NCBI GenBank assembly: GCA_020633975.1
Contig: JACKCR010000002.1
Span: forward strand, 1,116,001 to 1,180,000
Reading direction: 5' to 3'
Length of the DNA: 64,000 nucleotides
From: Candidatus Eiseniibacteriota bacterium
GTDB taxonomy: Bacteria > Eisenbacteria > RBG-16-71-46 > CAIMUX01
In this document: positions 9,926 through 18,876 of the stretch, piece after piece
Layout of the letters: each line of letters opens with the position of its first letter
Numbering within the stretch: the stretch's first letter is position 1
The notes under the pieces: model-generated
The model's database searches: none
What the model saw: the letters and a program-made list of their open reading frames with translations, nothing else
Told to the model about the DNA's origin: nothing
Position numbers and translations under genes: made by a program

Positions 9926-12022
9926 TCAGAACGGGTCGACGGTGAACCAGTCCTCGCCTGCTGCCGTGATCTCGTCCCAGGCCGTGGCCTGACGGAACGG
10001 GACACCGACCGACTCACGGAACTGCTTCCCGTAGTTCCTCTGCCCGATCCGCGGGTCCACCACGACGAAGAGACCGCGGTCCTCCTGACGACGGATGAGT
10101 CGACCGAACCCCTGCCGGAACCGGAGGATCGCCTCCGGAAGGTAGAAGCTCGAGAACGGATCCTTCCCTTCGGCCTTCAACCGTTCGACCCGCGCCTCGA
10201 CCAACGGATCGTTCGGGACGAGGAAGGGCAGTCGCGTCAGCACCAGCACTTCGAGCTCTTGCCCCGGGAAGTCGACGCCCTCCCAGAAAGACGCCGCCCC
10301 GAGAAGGACGGCCGACTCCCCCTGCACGAACCGGTTCCGGATCTGCCGACGTCCTCCGTGGACGCCTTGTGCAAGGAGCGGGATCCCGCGCGCGGCGAGA
10401 GGGTCTTCGAGACGTTCTGCCACCTTGCGAAGTGCGTCGTGCGAAGTGAAGAGGACGAGCGTCTTCTTCTGGAGTTTCACCGCCAGCTGTTCGACGCCCG
10501 CGGCGATCACATCGACGAACGACGGATCGTTCGGGTCCGGAGCCTGCGTGTGGATCCACGCCTGCACCTGGTCCTCGAGCCGGAAGGGCGACGGAAGCGC
10601 GAGCGTCTCGCGTTGCGACTCCGGCACGCCGAGCTTGTCCGCGACGAGATCGAAGCTCCCCAGCACGGAGAGCGTGGCCGAAGTGAGGACGACCGCGCGC
10701 TTCTTCTGGAAGAGGCTGTCGCGGAGGTACCGGCCCACGTGGAGCGGGCTCGTTCGGAGCGTCGAACCGCCGGGACCGGTGGGGTCGATCCAGTAGACGC
10801 GTTCCCGCTCGCTCGGCGTCAGCAGCTCTTCCAAGTAGCCGAGCATCTCCATCGCCCGGTCCTGGCGACGGCGAGCTTCGCGGACCGGCGCCGGTTCACG
10901 GACATCCCCACGCTCGTGACGGTCGATGTTCGCGACGTCGTCGATCTCGACGGCGATCTTCCGCAGATGCGCCGCGAGCTGCTGACAGAGCTCGGGTCCG
11001 GACGAGGGGAACGATTCGAGGTTGGGCGAGCTCGGTCCGTAGCGGAAGCGCTCCCACTGCTTCGGGTAGACCGGCGCCGCCTGCAGCTCCTGCCAGAACC
11101 CACGCGCGGACTTGAGCAGTCTGCCAGTCTCGGCCTCGAGATCGCGAAGACGCTCCAACACGACCCGCCGCTGCTCCGGACTCGTCACGCTGCGAAGGAT
11201 CTTCCGGAGATCATCGGTCACTCCGGGCTCTCCGCGTCCGCCCAACGACTTGAGTGCCCCTTCGAGTGACTTCTCGGAGACCGCGTAGCTCAGCGGACCC
11301 GCCGCGGCGTCCGGGAGATGGTGCCCTTCGTCCAGGATCAGGCTGTCGTAGTCGGGCAGCCCTCCCCCGGCCCCGAAGAGATCGGTGACGAGGAGCGCGT
11401 GGTTGATGACGATGAGGTGCGCTTCCTTCGCTTCCTTTCGCGACGTCTTGTAGAAACAGCCGGTCTCGGGCGTGCAGCGGTTGGACGCGCAGAACCGGTC
11501 GTCGCTCGAGATCCGCGCGAGGACGTGACGGTCCCGCGGCGAGAGTTCGGGCGCCTCGGAGAGGTCCCCCGTCTCCGTGAAGTCGACCCAGTTCGTGAGG
11601 AGACGGACGATCCGCTCGCCGTCGTTCGTCCCGCCGGCCTCTTCGACGAACGACTCCCAGCGGGTGCGGCAGAGGTAGTTCCCTCTCCCCTTGAGGACGA
11701 CGGCTCGGATGTTCCGGTCCACGATCCGCTGGATCCTCGGGATCTCCTTCTCGAGGATCTGGTCCTGCAGGTTCTTCGTGTGCGTCGAGATGACGCACGG
11801 CTTGCTCTCGCGCTGCGCGTAGAGCACGGCTGGGATGAGGTAGCTGAGCGACTTCCCGACACCGGTCGGTGCTTCGACCAGGACCGAGCCTCCGTACTCG
11901 AGTGAGTCCCAGACCGCGCGGGCCATCTCTCCCTGCTGCGGACGCCACTCGAAGTTCGGCGAGAGCACGCGCGAGAGCACGCCCTCCCTCGAGAAGATCC
12001 CTTCGACCTGATCGCGACTCAT
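9926..12022 (-). CDS. ATP-dependent DNA helicase, DinG/XPD family
   Basis: 698 aa superfamily 2 helicase with an XPD-like iron-sulfur domain, expected to unwind 5'-3' at recombination or R-loop structures. Motifs visible: Walker A APTGVGKSLSYLIP near residue 50; candidate Fe-S cysteines in NYLCRTRW and in DDRFCASNRCTPETGC; DEGH box LILDEGHHLPDAA; helicase motifs VVLTSATLS and GFGRLIRRQEDRG. ATG overlaps the preceding DUF2304 stop (TGATG), implying translational coupling. It could be named dinG or yoaA; the data do not discriminate. Confidence 0.9.
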   Translation of the reverse strand: MSRDQVEGIFSREGVLSRVLSPNFEWRPQQGEMARAVWDSLEYGGSVLVEAPTGVGKSLSYLIPAVLYAQRESKPCVISTHTKNLQDQILEKEIPRIQRIVDRNIRAVVLKGRGNYLCRTRWESFVEEAGGTNDGERIVRLLTNWVDFTETGDLSEAPELSPRDRHVLARISSDDRFCASNRCTPETGCFYKTSRKEAKEAHLIVINHALLVTDLFGAGGGLPDYDSLILDEGHHLPDAAAGPLSYAVSEKSLEGALKSLGGRGEPGVTDDLRKILRSVTSPEQRRVVLERLRDLEAETGRLLKSARGFWQELQAAPVYPKQWERFRYGPSSPNLESFPSSGPELCQQLAAHLRKIAVEIDDVANIDRHERGDVREPAPVREARRRQDRAMEMLGYLEELLTPSERERVYWIDPTGPGGSTLRTSPLHVGRYLRDSLFQKKRAVVLTSATLSVLGSFDLVADKLGVPESQRETLALPSPFRLEDQVQAWIHTQAPDPNDPSFVDVIAAGVEQLAVKLQKKTLVLFTSHDALRKVAERLEDPLAARGIPLLAQGVHGGRRQIRNRFVQGESAVLLGAASFWEGVDFPGQELEVLVLTRLPFLVPNDPLVEARVERLKAEGKDPFSSFYLPEAILRFRQGFGRLIRRQEDRGLFVVVDPRIGQRNYGKQFRESVGVPFRQATAWDEITAAGEDWFTVDPF

Positions 12023-12444
12023 CGGTCCTCACTCTCTACCGGCGCATCCGGAGTCGTCCCCGACTCGACCCGCGCCCCTGACTGCCCGTCCTGCCCTCCC
12101 TCTCCCCGTACGCTCTGGAGCGCTCCCGCCACAGCCGTCTCCTGAGCGAGCCTCCGGATCCGATCCGAGAGGACCGAGAGCCGGAGCGAGATCTGGAACA
12201 GCATCACGAGGACCACGAAGAAGCAGACCAGGAAGAAGAAGGCGGGAGGATAGTCGATTCCAACCCACTTCGCGATCCGATCCGCCGTCTTCTGGAACAC
12301 CGCGGCCAGGATCAGGACGAGCGACAGGCAGATCCAGACGAGCGAGTACTCGAACTGCATCCGGTGGCTCCGGAGCGAGCGGAGCACGATGAGCAGGAAG
12401 AGCATCCCGAGCAGGGCGACGAAGAGCCTTGCTTCCAGTGTCAT
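12019..12444 (-). CDS. DUF2304 membrane protein
   Basis: 141 aa with three hydrophobic segments (about 6-22, 34-52, 68-88) followed by a cytoplasmic coiled/charged tail ending in a low-complexity region. The sequence RSHRMQFEYSLVW is typical of DUF2304. These small membrane proteins commonly sit beside dolichyl-phosphate-type GT2 glycosyltransferases, as here, and probably assist lipid-linked sugar transfer. A strong AAGGAG lies 5 bp before the ATG. It is 34 bp downstream of the glycosyltransferase. Confidence 0.85.
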   Translation of the reverse strand: MTLEARLFVALLGMLFLLIVLRSLRSHRMQFEYSLVWICLSLVLILAAVFQKTADRIAKWVGIDYPPAFFFLVCFFVVLVMLFQISLRLSVLSDRIRRLAQETAVAGALQSVRGEGGQDGQSGARVESGTTPDAPVESEDR

Positions 12445-12478
12445 CGCTGCTCCTTCCGTGCGGATTCGGCCAGAGTAT

Positions 12479-13198
12479 TCATGCCGAGAGCCGCCGCCGT
12501 GGAAGTGTGAGGAGCAGCACGATCGTCACGAGCATCTTCAGCACGTAGTAGATCGGCTTGGCGCCCGAGTGGATCGACGGGCCGTCCTTCTCGTACATGT
12601 CGACCGGCACCTCGGTGACCCGGAACCCGGCCAGCCCGACGCGGATGAGCACGTCCGCATCGGGGAAGTCCGGTGGGAAGAAGTTCCCGTCCGCATAGAA
12701 GCGCGCGACCGCTGGAGAGAGCGCTTGGAAGCCGGTGGTCGGATCCGTGACAGGACGGCCGAGGATGGTTCCCGAGATAGCCGAGAAGAGGCGCATCCCT
12801 ACCCGCCTCGCGAACGGCGCCCGGTAGGTCCGCGCTCCCGAGAGGAAGCGGGACCCGAGGACGAGGTCTGCGCCGGCTTCGAGTTCACTGAGAAGGCGCA
12901 GTGCGGACCGCGGCTCGTGCTGCCCGTCCGCGTCCATCTGGAGGATCGCCTTCGCCCCCCGAGCGAGGCCGTATATGTAGCCGGTCTGGATCGCCGCTCC
13001 GTACCCGAGGTTGATCGGGTGGCTCGCCACGATCGCGCCGGCCGCGCGCGCTGCGTCGGCCGTCTCGTCCGCGGAGCCGTCGTCCACGACCAGGATCTCG
13101 GCATGCGGAAGCACCTCGCGCACTCGGGGTAGGAGTGTCGGGAGGGTCTCGGCCTCGTTGTAGGCCGGAATGACGATGACGACGAGATCGGACTGCAT
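12479..13198 (-). CDS. Family 2 glycosyltransferase, dolichyl-phosphate-mannose-synthase-like
   Basis: 239 aa from the ATG at 13198 (a TTG at 13216 is an alternative). GT-A fold: VIVIPAYNEAETLP, ILVVDDGSADET, the donor metal motif MDADGQH, GSRFLSG, and DPTTGFQALS are all classic. A hydrophobic C-terminal segment (VLKMLVTIVLLLTLP) suggests membrane association. Expected to transfer a sugar from a nucleotide donor to a polyprenyl phosphate, or in glycan assembly. It pairs with the downstream DUF2304 gene. Confidence 0.88.
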   Translation of the reverse strand: MQSDLVVIVIPAYNEAETLPTLLPRVREVLPHAEILVVDDGSADETADAARAAGAIVASHPINLGYGAAIQTGYIYGLARGAKAILQMDADGQHEPRSALRLLSELEAGADLVLGSRFLSGARTYRAPFARRVGMRLFSAISGTILGRPVTDPTTGFQALSPAVARFYADGNFFPPDFPDADVLIRVGLAGFRVTEVPVDMYEKDGPSIHSGAKPIYYVLKMLVTIVLLLTLPRRRLSA

Positions 13199-13273
13199 CG
13201 GCCGCAGCCTACCCAAGCCATTGGAAGGTCGGCAAGTTCGATCCGCCGGGGACGCGTGGACTGCGTCCCGGCC

Positions 13274-15139
13274 CTACCCGACCCGAACGCTCTTCTGGTC
13301 GCTCCCCGCCTTCGTCGAGGTGACCTCGATGATCGCGTTCCCGCTTCCCTGGAGGAGGAACTCGACGACGACCCGCTCGAGACCCTGGATGGTCGGAACG
13401 AGGACGCGCTCCGGCCGAACCTCCTGCCAGGTCACCTGCTCGCGGTAGGGATCCGTCCGGATCCCGGCCGCGACCACCTCGGCCCCGCGCACGGAAACCA
13501 CGGTCGGCGGGTTGATCCCGTTCTGGACGTCGTGGGCGCTCCGTGTGGGGAGCACTCCTCGATTCTCGACCGTGACGACGAGTCTACGCAGTCCACGGCC
13601 CGCGTCCTCCACCGTGGCCTCTGCGATCCGGACGAGCGGCATGCACTCAGCGTGGTAGAGCGTGAAGGCCATGTTCCGGTGGAGCTCTTCCTGGATGAGG
13701 AACGCGGGCGGGACGCGCCCGAACGTCTTGGGCGAACCGCCGATCTCGACCTTCCCGTAGTCCGGATGGTCGAACTCCTTCCACGGCGTGAACCCGTCGC
13801 CCATGAGCATGTCGCGACGGAAGGCGGCGCGGTCACGGCGTCCCTCCTGGCCGTCCTCCTCCTTCTTCCGGTAGAGGTTGTCGTTGGTCCAGAGTTCGTT
13901 CGTGAACGCGAAGACTCCGAGGGCGCCGTAGAACCACTCGAACTCGCCGCCCCAGACCGTGTAGAGGTCCTTCCACGTGATCCAGGACTTGTAGAACGGG
14001 AGCATCTCCTCGCCGCGCTTCCCGATGTAGGAGAGGATCTCCTCGTCTTCCCGTGCGACCGGCCCGCTCTCCTGCCCGGGGCCACGGAGGATCATCCCGC
14101 CGGCGTTGTGGAAGCTCTGCGCGCCCGCGATGTTCGGATGGGACTTCACGAAGTCGCCCACCGCGCGGGTGGACGGGAGCGAGAACGGGTAGTCGCGCGC
14201 TCCCCACTGGATCGACATCGGCTGCCACTGCCAGGGCCAGTCGCGGTTCGGGTCGTATCCACCCGGCCCGTCTTCGTTCAGTTCACCGTCGCCATCGTTG
14301 TCGTACCCTTCCCAACCGAGGAGCCGGTAGCTCCCCTGCTCGTCCCGGAGGACCTCCTGGGTGAGCTCGTCGGGAAACTCGGGATCGATCTCGTGTCGTC
14401 CCCACGGATCTCTGATCCGCATGTAGGTGATCTCGCCGTCTCCGTCGAGATCGTCCGGACCGTCTTCGTCGAATCGGCCGTCGAGATCCTCGTCGGTCGG
14501 AATCCGCCCGCCCCGAGAAAGGTGCGGGTTGGCGGGATCGTGGAACCAGTGATCCCGGCCGTCCGGATTGATCGTCGGGACGAGATAGAACGCCTTCTCG
14601 TCGAGGAGCTTCGTGATCCGCTCGATCTCACCGTACGTCTCGAGGAGATACCACGCGGTGTAGAGGACGACTTCGCCCGCCTGCACCTCGTTGCCGTGGA
14701 TGTTCCCGTCGATGTACATCGCGGGCTTCTCGCTCGCCTTCCCCTTCGCCTCGTTCGTGATCGCGAGTCCGACGATCGGGCGGCCTTCGTAGCTCTTGCC
14801 GAGGTCGACCCACTCCGCCAGGCCCGGATGCGCACGTTCGAGTGACTGGAGGAGCTCGACCATCGCATCGACGTCGTGGAACCGGTTCCAGGGCTCGACG
14901 ATCTTGGGATCGGACGGCGCGCCGAGTCCGTTCACCGTCATCCCGGCGGCGAGTGCATCGGAGACGGGTGCAACCCGCGGAACGAGTACGAGAGCGGTCG
15001 CCGCAAGCGACGCCGCAGCGAGCATGGTCCGAGCCGTTGCGACGAGCGACGCCGCTGTGAACCAGCACGGACGCGGCGTATACATCGCCGTGACGGTTCG
15101 TAGAAGACTCCGTTCTGTCGTGCGCGTCCGTCGCATCAT
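13274..15139 (-). CDS. Secreted zinc carboxypeptidase, M14 family
   Basis: 621 aa. A long N-terminal region contains a hydrophobic signal segment (MLAAASLAATALVLV). M14 catalytic residues are all visible: zinc ligands in IHGNE, Arg in PNRDWPW, third ligand His in QSFHNAGG, and catalytic Glu in FTNELWTN. Asp/Gly-rich segments (DEDLDGRFDEDGPDDLDGDG) between the zinc motifs resemble calcium-binding loops. A C-terminal beta domain follows (KVEIGGSPKTFGRVPP onward). Start ATG overlaps the stop of the upstream paralogue (ATGA) behind GGAGGCGG. Expected to trim C-terminal residues of peptides in the periplasm or outside the cell. Confidence 0.9.
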   Translation of the reverse strand: MMRRTRTTERSLLRTVTAMYTPRPCWFTAASLVATARTMLAAASLAATALVLVPRVAPVSDALAAGMTVNGLGAPSDPKIVEPWNRFHDVDAMVELLQSLERAHPGLAEWVDLGKSYEGRPIVGLAITNEAKGKASEKPAMYIDGNIHGNEVQAGEVVLYTAWYLLETYGEIERITKLLDEKAFYLVPTINPDGRDHWFHDPANPHLSRGGRIPTDEDLDGRFDEDGPDDLDGDGEITYMRIRDPWGRHEIDPEFPDELTQEVLRDEQGSYRLLGWEGYDNDGDGELNEDGPGGYDPNRDWPWQWQPMSIQWGARDYPFSLPSTRAVGDFVKSHPNIAGAQSFHNAGGMILRGPGQESGPVAREDEEILSYIGKRGEEMLPFYKSWITWKDLYTVWGGEFEWFYGALGVFAFTNELWTNDNLYRKKEEDGQEGRRDRAAFRRDMLMGDGFTPWKEFDHPDYGKVEIGGSPKTFGRVPPAFLIQEELHRNMAFTLYHAECMPLVRIAEATVEDAGRGLRRLVVTVENRGVLPTRSAHDVQNGINPPTVVSVRGAEVVAAGIRTDPYREQVTWQEVRPERVLVPTIQGLERVVVEFLLQGSGNAIIEVTSTKAGSDQKSVRVG

Positions 15140-17265
15140 GACCGCCTCCAGCTCTCACCCGGCGCGATCCGGTGCGAATCCGTCCCACCGTGTTGCGACA
15201 CCACCGTCACCTCGACTCCTTCCTTCCCCGGCAGCCGCAAGAGCCGCGTGGTGCGGAGCGTCGTGCCTTCTCCTCCGATCCGCTCGAGCGGTCCGCGTGT
15301 CGTCCCGCCGATCACCTCGGCGCCCGCGGGCAGCGAGATTTCGTAGCGGGTCGGGCGCACGATGCGCGAGAAGACGCCCTGCGCGAACACGTCGGGCAGA
15401 TAACCGGCGTTTTGCGTTTCGATCTCGAGCGTGTAGACGCCGAGTTCCTTCTCGGTGAGCGAGAGCGACTCGAGCACGACGTGCGGCCGCGCGGCGAAGA
15501 GCCCTTCGAGAAACGCCTGATGACCAGGGAACGTCTCCGCGAGCACGCTCATCGGCGGAACGATCCTCGCGAGCGGCGCATACCCACCGATCTCGACCTT
15601 TCGCCCCGGGAAGTCGGGATGGTCGAACGACTCCCACTCCTTCCACGCGGCCGGATCGACTTCGCGGAGCCACTCGAGGTATCGGGCCTCGTCCTTCACG
15701 GACTTGGGGAGTTCCGACTCGTCGGAGTCGGCCGCAGCGTCGCCCGACTCGTCATCAGCGTCCGAGGGGCCCGGCCCGTCTTTGGCGTCTTGGTCGCCCG
15801 TCGCGTTCATCGAGTCTGGGCCGTCGTCACCAGGGCCATCGCTCGTCCCATCGCTGTCGCCCTTCGCGTCGCCCTTTGCGTTGCTCTTCGTGTCGCCGTC
15901 GTCCTTCGTGTCGTTCTCGCCGGCCTTCTTCTTCTCCTCCTTCTTCTCCTCCGCCTCGGCCGCTTCGAGCCGCGCGAGCTGGACGCCCGGGGTCCACACC
16001 GGCGTTGCGAGCGAGACGAGGCCGCGGTGATAGTACGCGGACGCCGCGAACCCGCCCTTGGCGGCATCGTCGGACGTGGGGATCGGGAGCTCTTCCTCGG
16101 CGCGTACGTCGGTGACGAATCCCCCGACGCCGAGGCCACCCTTCGCTCGGTCCAGACCGATGGCTTTCAGGTAGCGATCCGACAGTTCACGGAAGTACGG
16201 AAGGTCGTTCTTGTTCGGCGCTTCGACCGGCTTCCGTCCCCAGCCGGGCCCGGTGAGGCTCGGGTCCGAACTCTTCTGCTCCGGCCAAGGCTGGAGGAGG
16301 TTGTCCTCGAACCCATAGGTGAGGACGATTCCGATCTCCGGATGGAGCACGATGAAGTCCATCAGTGCGCGGGTCTCGGGCTCGCACACCTGGTGGACGC
16401 CGGTGTTGCGTCCGAACCACTCGTAGCGGAACGGGAAGTTGTTCGCGAGGAGGACGCCGCCGTCCATCTCCTCGTTCCAGCGGCGGTCACCGTCGTCGTC
16501 GAGCCCTTCGGTGAGAAGTCTCCACGCACCCGACTCACCCGACGTGCGGTCCGCGGAATGGAGGATCCCCGGCTCCGCGTCTTCGCTCCGATACGGGCCG
16601 CCCGGTTCGGCGACACGAACCCAACGGAGGACGTCGTCGAAGTCGAGGTCATCGCCCAGGTCCTCGTTCCGCTCCATGTCCTTGTCCATGTCGCCCGCTC
16701 CGGCCGCCGTGGCCCGCTCGTGTGCGGGCCGCTGCGTCACCGACTGCGCCGCGTACGGGAGAAGGGTCGGGACGACGTAGAGCGTTCCGCCGTTCAGCAC
16801 CTCGCGCGCATGCGCCTGGTCCGCGGCGAACGCTTCGATGTGGCGGAGAGCTAGTTCGATGCCGTGGAGATGACGTCCGTCCAGGCCCGCTACGAGCAGG
16901 ACAGCCGGAGACGCGGGATCACCCGATCCGATCTGCACCACGGTGAGTGGACGCTGCGCCGAGTCCCGTCCCAGTTCGAGATTCCGGACGATCCCCTTGG
17001 ACGAACTCGCCGCCGCTTCGAGACGCGACGCGATCTGTCGGTGGTCCGGGTAGCCCTCGCCGGGGAACGCGAAAGCAGTCTGCGGTGCCGCGACGCTGAG
17101 GGTCGTCACTACTGCCGCAACGCCTAGGAATCCCGCGAGGGCTGTGGCGACGACAAGGGCGACGCCGCGATCGCCTCCTCGGCGAGACGCGAAGAGAGAC
17201 ACCCGCGGTCGCACTAGCCAGCCCCCAACGACGCTGGCAGTGCCAGTGCGCCCCGCCCCCCTCAC
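15136..17265 (-). CDS. Degenerate M14 carboxypeptidase paralogue (predicted inactive)
   Basis: 709 aa, GTG start overlapping the tryptophanase stop. It has an N-terminal signal/TM segment (about 30-60). The fold is clearly M14: HLHGIEL keeps the first His and Glu zinc ligands, and the C-terminal domain (KVEIGGYAPLARIVPP) parallels that of the neighbouring paralogue. When aligned by eye with that paralogue, the third zinc His is Gly (HPEIGIVLTYGFEDN), the substrate Arg of the NR motif is Asn, and the catalytic Glu is Pro (LATPVWTPG). An acidic/Lys-rich low-complexity insert of about 90 residues (KKEEKKKAG, then Asp/Ser/Gly) interrupts the domain. Predicted role is peptide binding or regulation rather than hydrolysis; this is inference. 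Confidence 0.75.
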   Translation of the reverse strand: MRGAGRTGTASVVGGWLVRPRVSLFASRRGGDRGVALVVATALAGFLGVAAVVTTLSVAAPQTAFAFPGEGYPDHRQIASRLEAAASSSKGIVRNLELGRDSAQRPLTVVQIGSGDPASPAVLLVAGLDGRHLHGIELALRHIEAFAADQAHAREVLNGGTLYVVPTLLPYAAQSVTQRPAHERATAAGAGDMDKDMERNEDLGDDLDFDDVLRWVRVAEPGGPYRSEDAEPGILHSADRTSGESGAWRLLTEGLDDDGDRRWNEEMDGGVLLANNFPFRYEWFGRNTGVHQVCEPETRALMDFIVLHPEIGIVLTYGFEDNLLQPWPEQKSSDPSLTGPGWGRKPVEAPNKNDLPYFRELSDRYLKAIGLDRAKGGLGVGGFVTDVRAEEELPIPTSDDAAKGGFAASAYYHRGLVSLATPVWTPGVQLARLEAAEAEEKKEEKKKAGENDTKDDGDTKSNAKGDAKGDSDGTSDGPGDDGPDSMNATGDQDAKDGPGPSDADDESGDAAADSDESELPKSVKDEARYLEWLREVDPAAWKEWESFDHPDFPGRKVEIGGYAPLARIVPPMSVLAETFPGHQAFLEGLFAARPHVVLESLSLTEKELGVYTLEIETQNAGYLPDVFAQGVFSRIVRPTRYEISLPAGAEVIGGTTRGPLERIGGEGTTLRTTRLLRLPGKEGVEVTVVSQHGGTDSHRIAPGESWRRS

Positions 17266-18650
17266 CGCGCCACCGTCTGCGCGAGCGGTCGGAACCGCGC
17301 CGTGAAGTGCCGGAGGAACGGCGCTTCGTACGTCATCTCGAGCCCGCGCAGGCTCTCCCGCCGTGCGAAGACCGCGAGGACGACCTCTGCGACATAGTCG
17401 ACATGGCTCTGCGTATAGACGCGCCGGGGAATCGCGAGGCGGACCAGCTCCATCGGCGGTGCGACGTGCTTGCCCGTGTCTGGATCCCTCTTTCCGAACA
17501 TCACCGAGCCGATCTCGACGCCGCGCACGCCGCCTTCCAGATAGAGCTCGTTCGCGAGCACCTGTCCTGGGAACTCCTCCGGCCGAATGTTCGGAAGGAA
17601 CCCGCCCGCATCGAGGTAGACCGCGTGTCCACCCGCGGGAAGGATGAGCGGAACGCCCCCCGCTTCGAGCTTGTCGGCCAGGTATTCGACGGACCGAACG
17701 CGGTAGCGGAGGTAGTCCTCATCGACCACCTCGCGGAGTCCTTGCGCGATCGCCTCGAGGTCACGACCGGCGAGTCCGCCGTAGGTCGGGAAGCCTTCGG
17801 TGAGGATGAGCATGTTCGACGCGTGCATCGAGAGTTCGTCGTCGTTCATCGCGAGGAAACCGCCGATGTTCGCGAGGCCGTCCTTCTTCGCACTCATCGT
17901 GGTCGCGTCGGCGTAGGAGTACATCTCCTGTGCGATCTCGAGGACGGACTTGTCCTTGTAGCCGTCTTCGCGCTGCTTGATGAACCAGGCGTTCTCCGCG
18001 AACCGGCAGGAGTCGAGCACGAAGAGGACGCCGTGCTCCTTGGCCAGCGCGCTCGCCTTCTTGATGTTCTCCATCGAAACCGGCTGACCGCCGCCGCTGT
18101 TGTTCGTCACCGTAACGATGACCGCGCGAACCTTGTCACCGTGCTCGTCCAGCGCCTTCTCCAGACGGACGAGGTCGATGTTCCCCTTGAACGGATGCTT
18201 CTGGGACGGGACGAGCCCCTCCGGAATCGGAAGGTCGAACGCCTTGGCACCCGTGAACTCGATGTTCGCCCGGGTGGTGTCGAAGTGCGTGTTCCCGAGA
18301 TAGACCGACCCCGGCTTGTGGAGGACGGTGAAGAGGATCTTCTCGGCCGCGCGTCCCTGGTGCGTCGGGATCACGTGCTTGAACCCAGTGATCTTCTGCA
18401 CCTCGCGCTCGAACTCGAAGTAGGAAGGGCTGCCCGCGTAGGACTCGTCGCCCTTCATCATCGCGCTCCACTGCATGGCGGACATGCTCGAGGTGCCGCT
18501 GTCCGTGAGCAGATCGATCAGGACATCGTCCGCATGGAGGAGGAAGAGGTTGTGGCCCGCTTCATCCAAGCATCGTTCCCGCTCGGGACGCGTGGTCATC
18601 CGGATCGGCTCGACGGACTTGATGCGGAACGGTTCGATGATCGTCTTCAT
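17262..18650 (-). CDS. tnaA: Tryptophanase (tryptophan indole-lyase)
   Basis: PLP enzyme cleaving L-tryptophan to indole, pyruvate and ammonia. 462 aa from the ATG at 18650, which has a perfect GGAGGA 4 bp upstream; an in-frame extension to 18818 is unlikely. PLP lysine motif TTMSAKKDGLANIGGF is present, with NNSGGGQPVSM and DSCRFAENAW. Substrate choice: tyrosine phenol-lyase has Arg in MERG and Phe in LRFFTARF, whereas this protein has VEIGS and LRHFTARF, the tryptophanase pattern. First gene of an operon with two M14-type proteins, suggesting peptide breakdown feeding tryptophan catabolism. No tnaC-like leader with its own stop is evident upstream. Confidence 0.88.
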   Translation of the reverse strand: MKTIIEPFRIKSVEPIRMTTRPERERCLDEAGHNLFLLHADDVLIDLLTDSGTSSMSAMQWSAMMKGDESYAGSPSYFEFEREVQKITGFKHVIPTHQGRAAEKILFTVLHKPGSVYLGNTHFDTTRANIEFTGAKAFDLPIPEGLVPSQKHPFKGNIDLVRLEKALDEHGDKVRAVIVTVTNNSGGGQPVSMENIKKASALAKEHGVLFVLDSCRFAENAWFIKQREDGYKDKSVLEIAQEMYSYADATTMSAKKDGLANIGGFLAMNDDELSMHASNMLILTEGFPTYGGLAGRDLEAIAQGLREVVDEDYLRYRVRSVEYLADKLEAGGVPLILPAGGHAVYLDAGGFLPNIRPEEFPGQVLANELYLEGGVRGVEIGSVMFGKRDPDTGKHVAPPMELVRLAIPRRVYTQSHVDYVAEVVLAVFARRESLRGLEMTYEAPFLRHFTARFRPLAQTVAR

Positions 18651-18876
18651 GGCATCCTCCCTCATGGCTTCGGCCTCCCCATCCCGCGGGGACGCGCCGG
18701 AAGCGAGGACGAACGGTAACACTCCTTCCCCGCCAGGTCGACTCGGCTTGGCCGGGAGGCCACCGGGCGGTCGAAACGCATCCAGCGAGACTGCTGGATT
18801 GCGCCACATCCGGTGCACTAGAGTCGATCGGGTGTGCTGGTTCCGAACCGGTGCCGGAAAGCGAGGACGAACGACG

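Noticed and set aside
18651-18818. In-frame N-terminal extension of tryptophanase, or a tnaC-like leader
   Set aside because: The extension has no RBS and no similarity; a perfect GGAGGA precedes the internal ATG. No separate Trp-containing short ORF with a stop was found.
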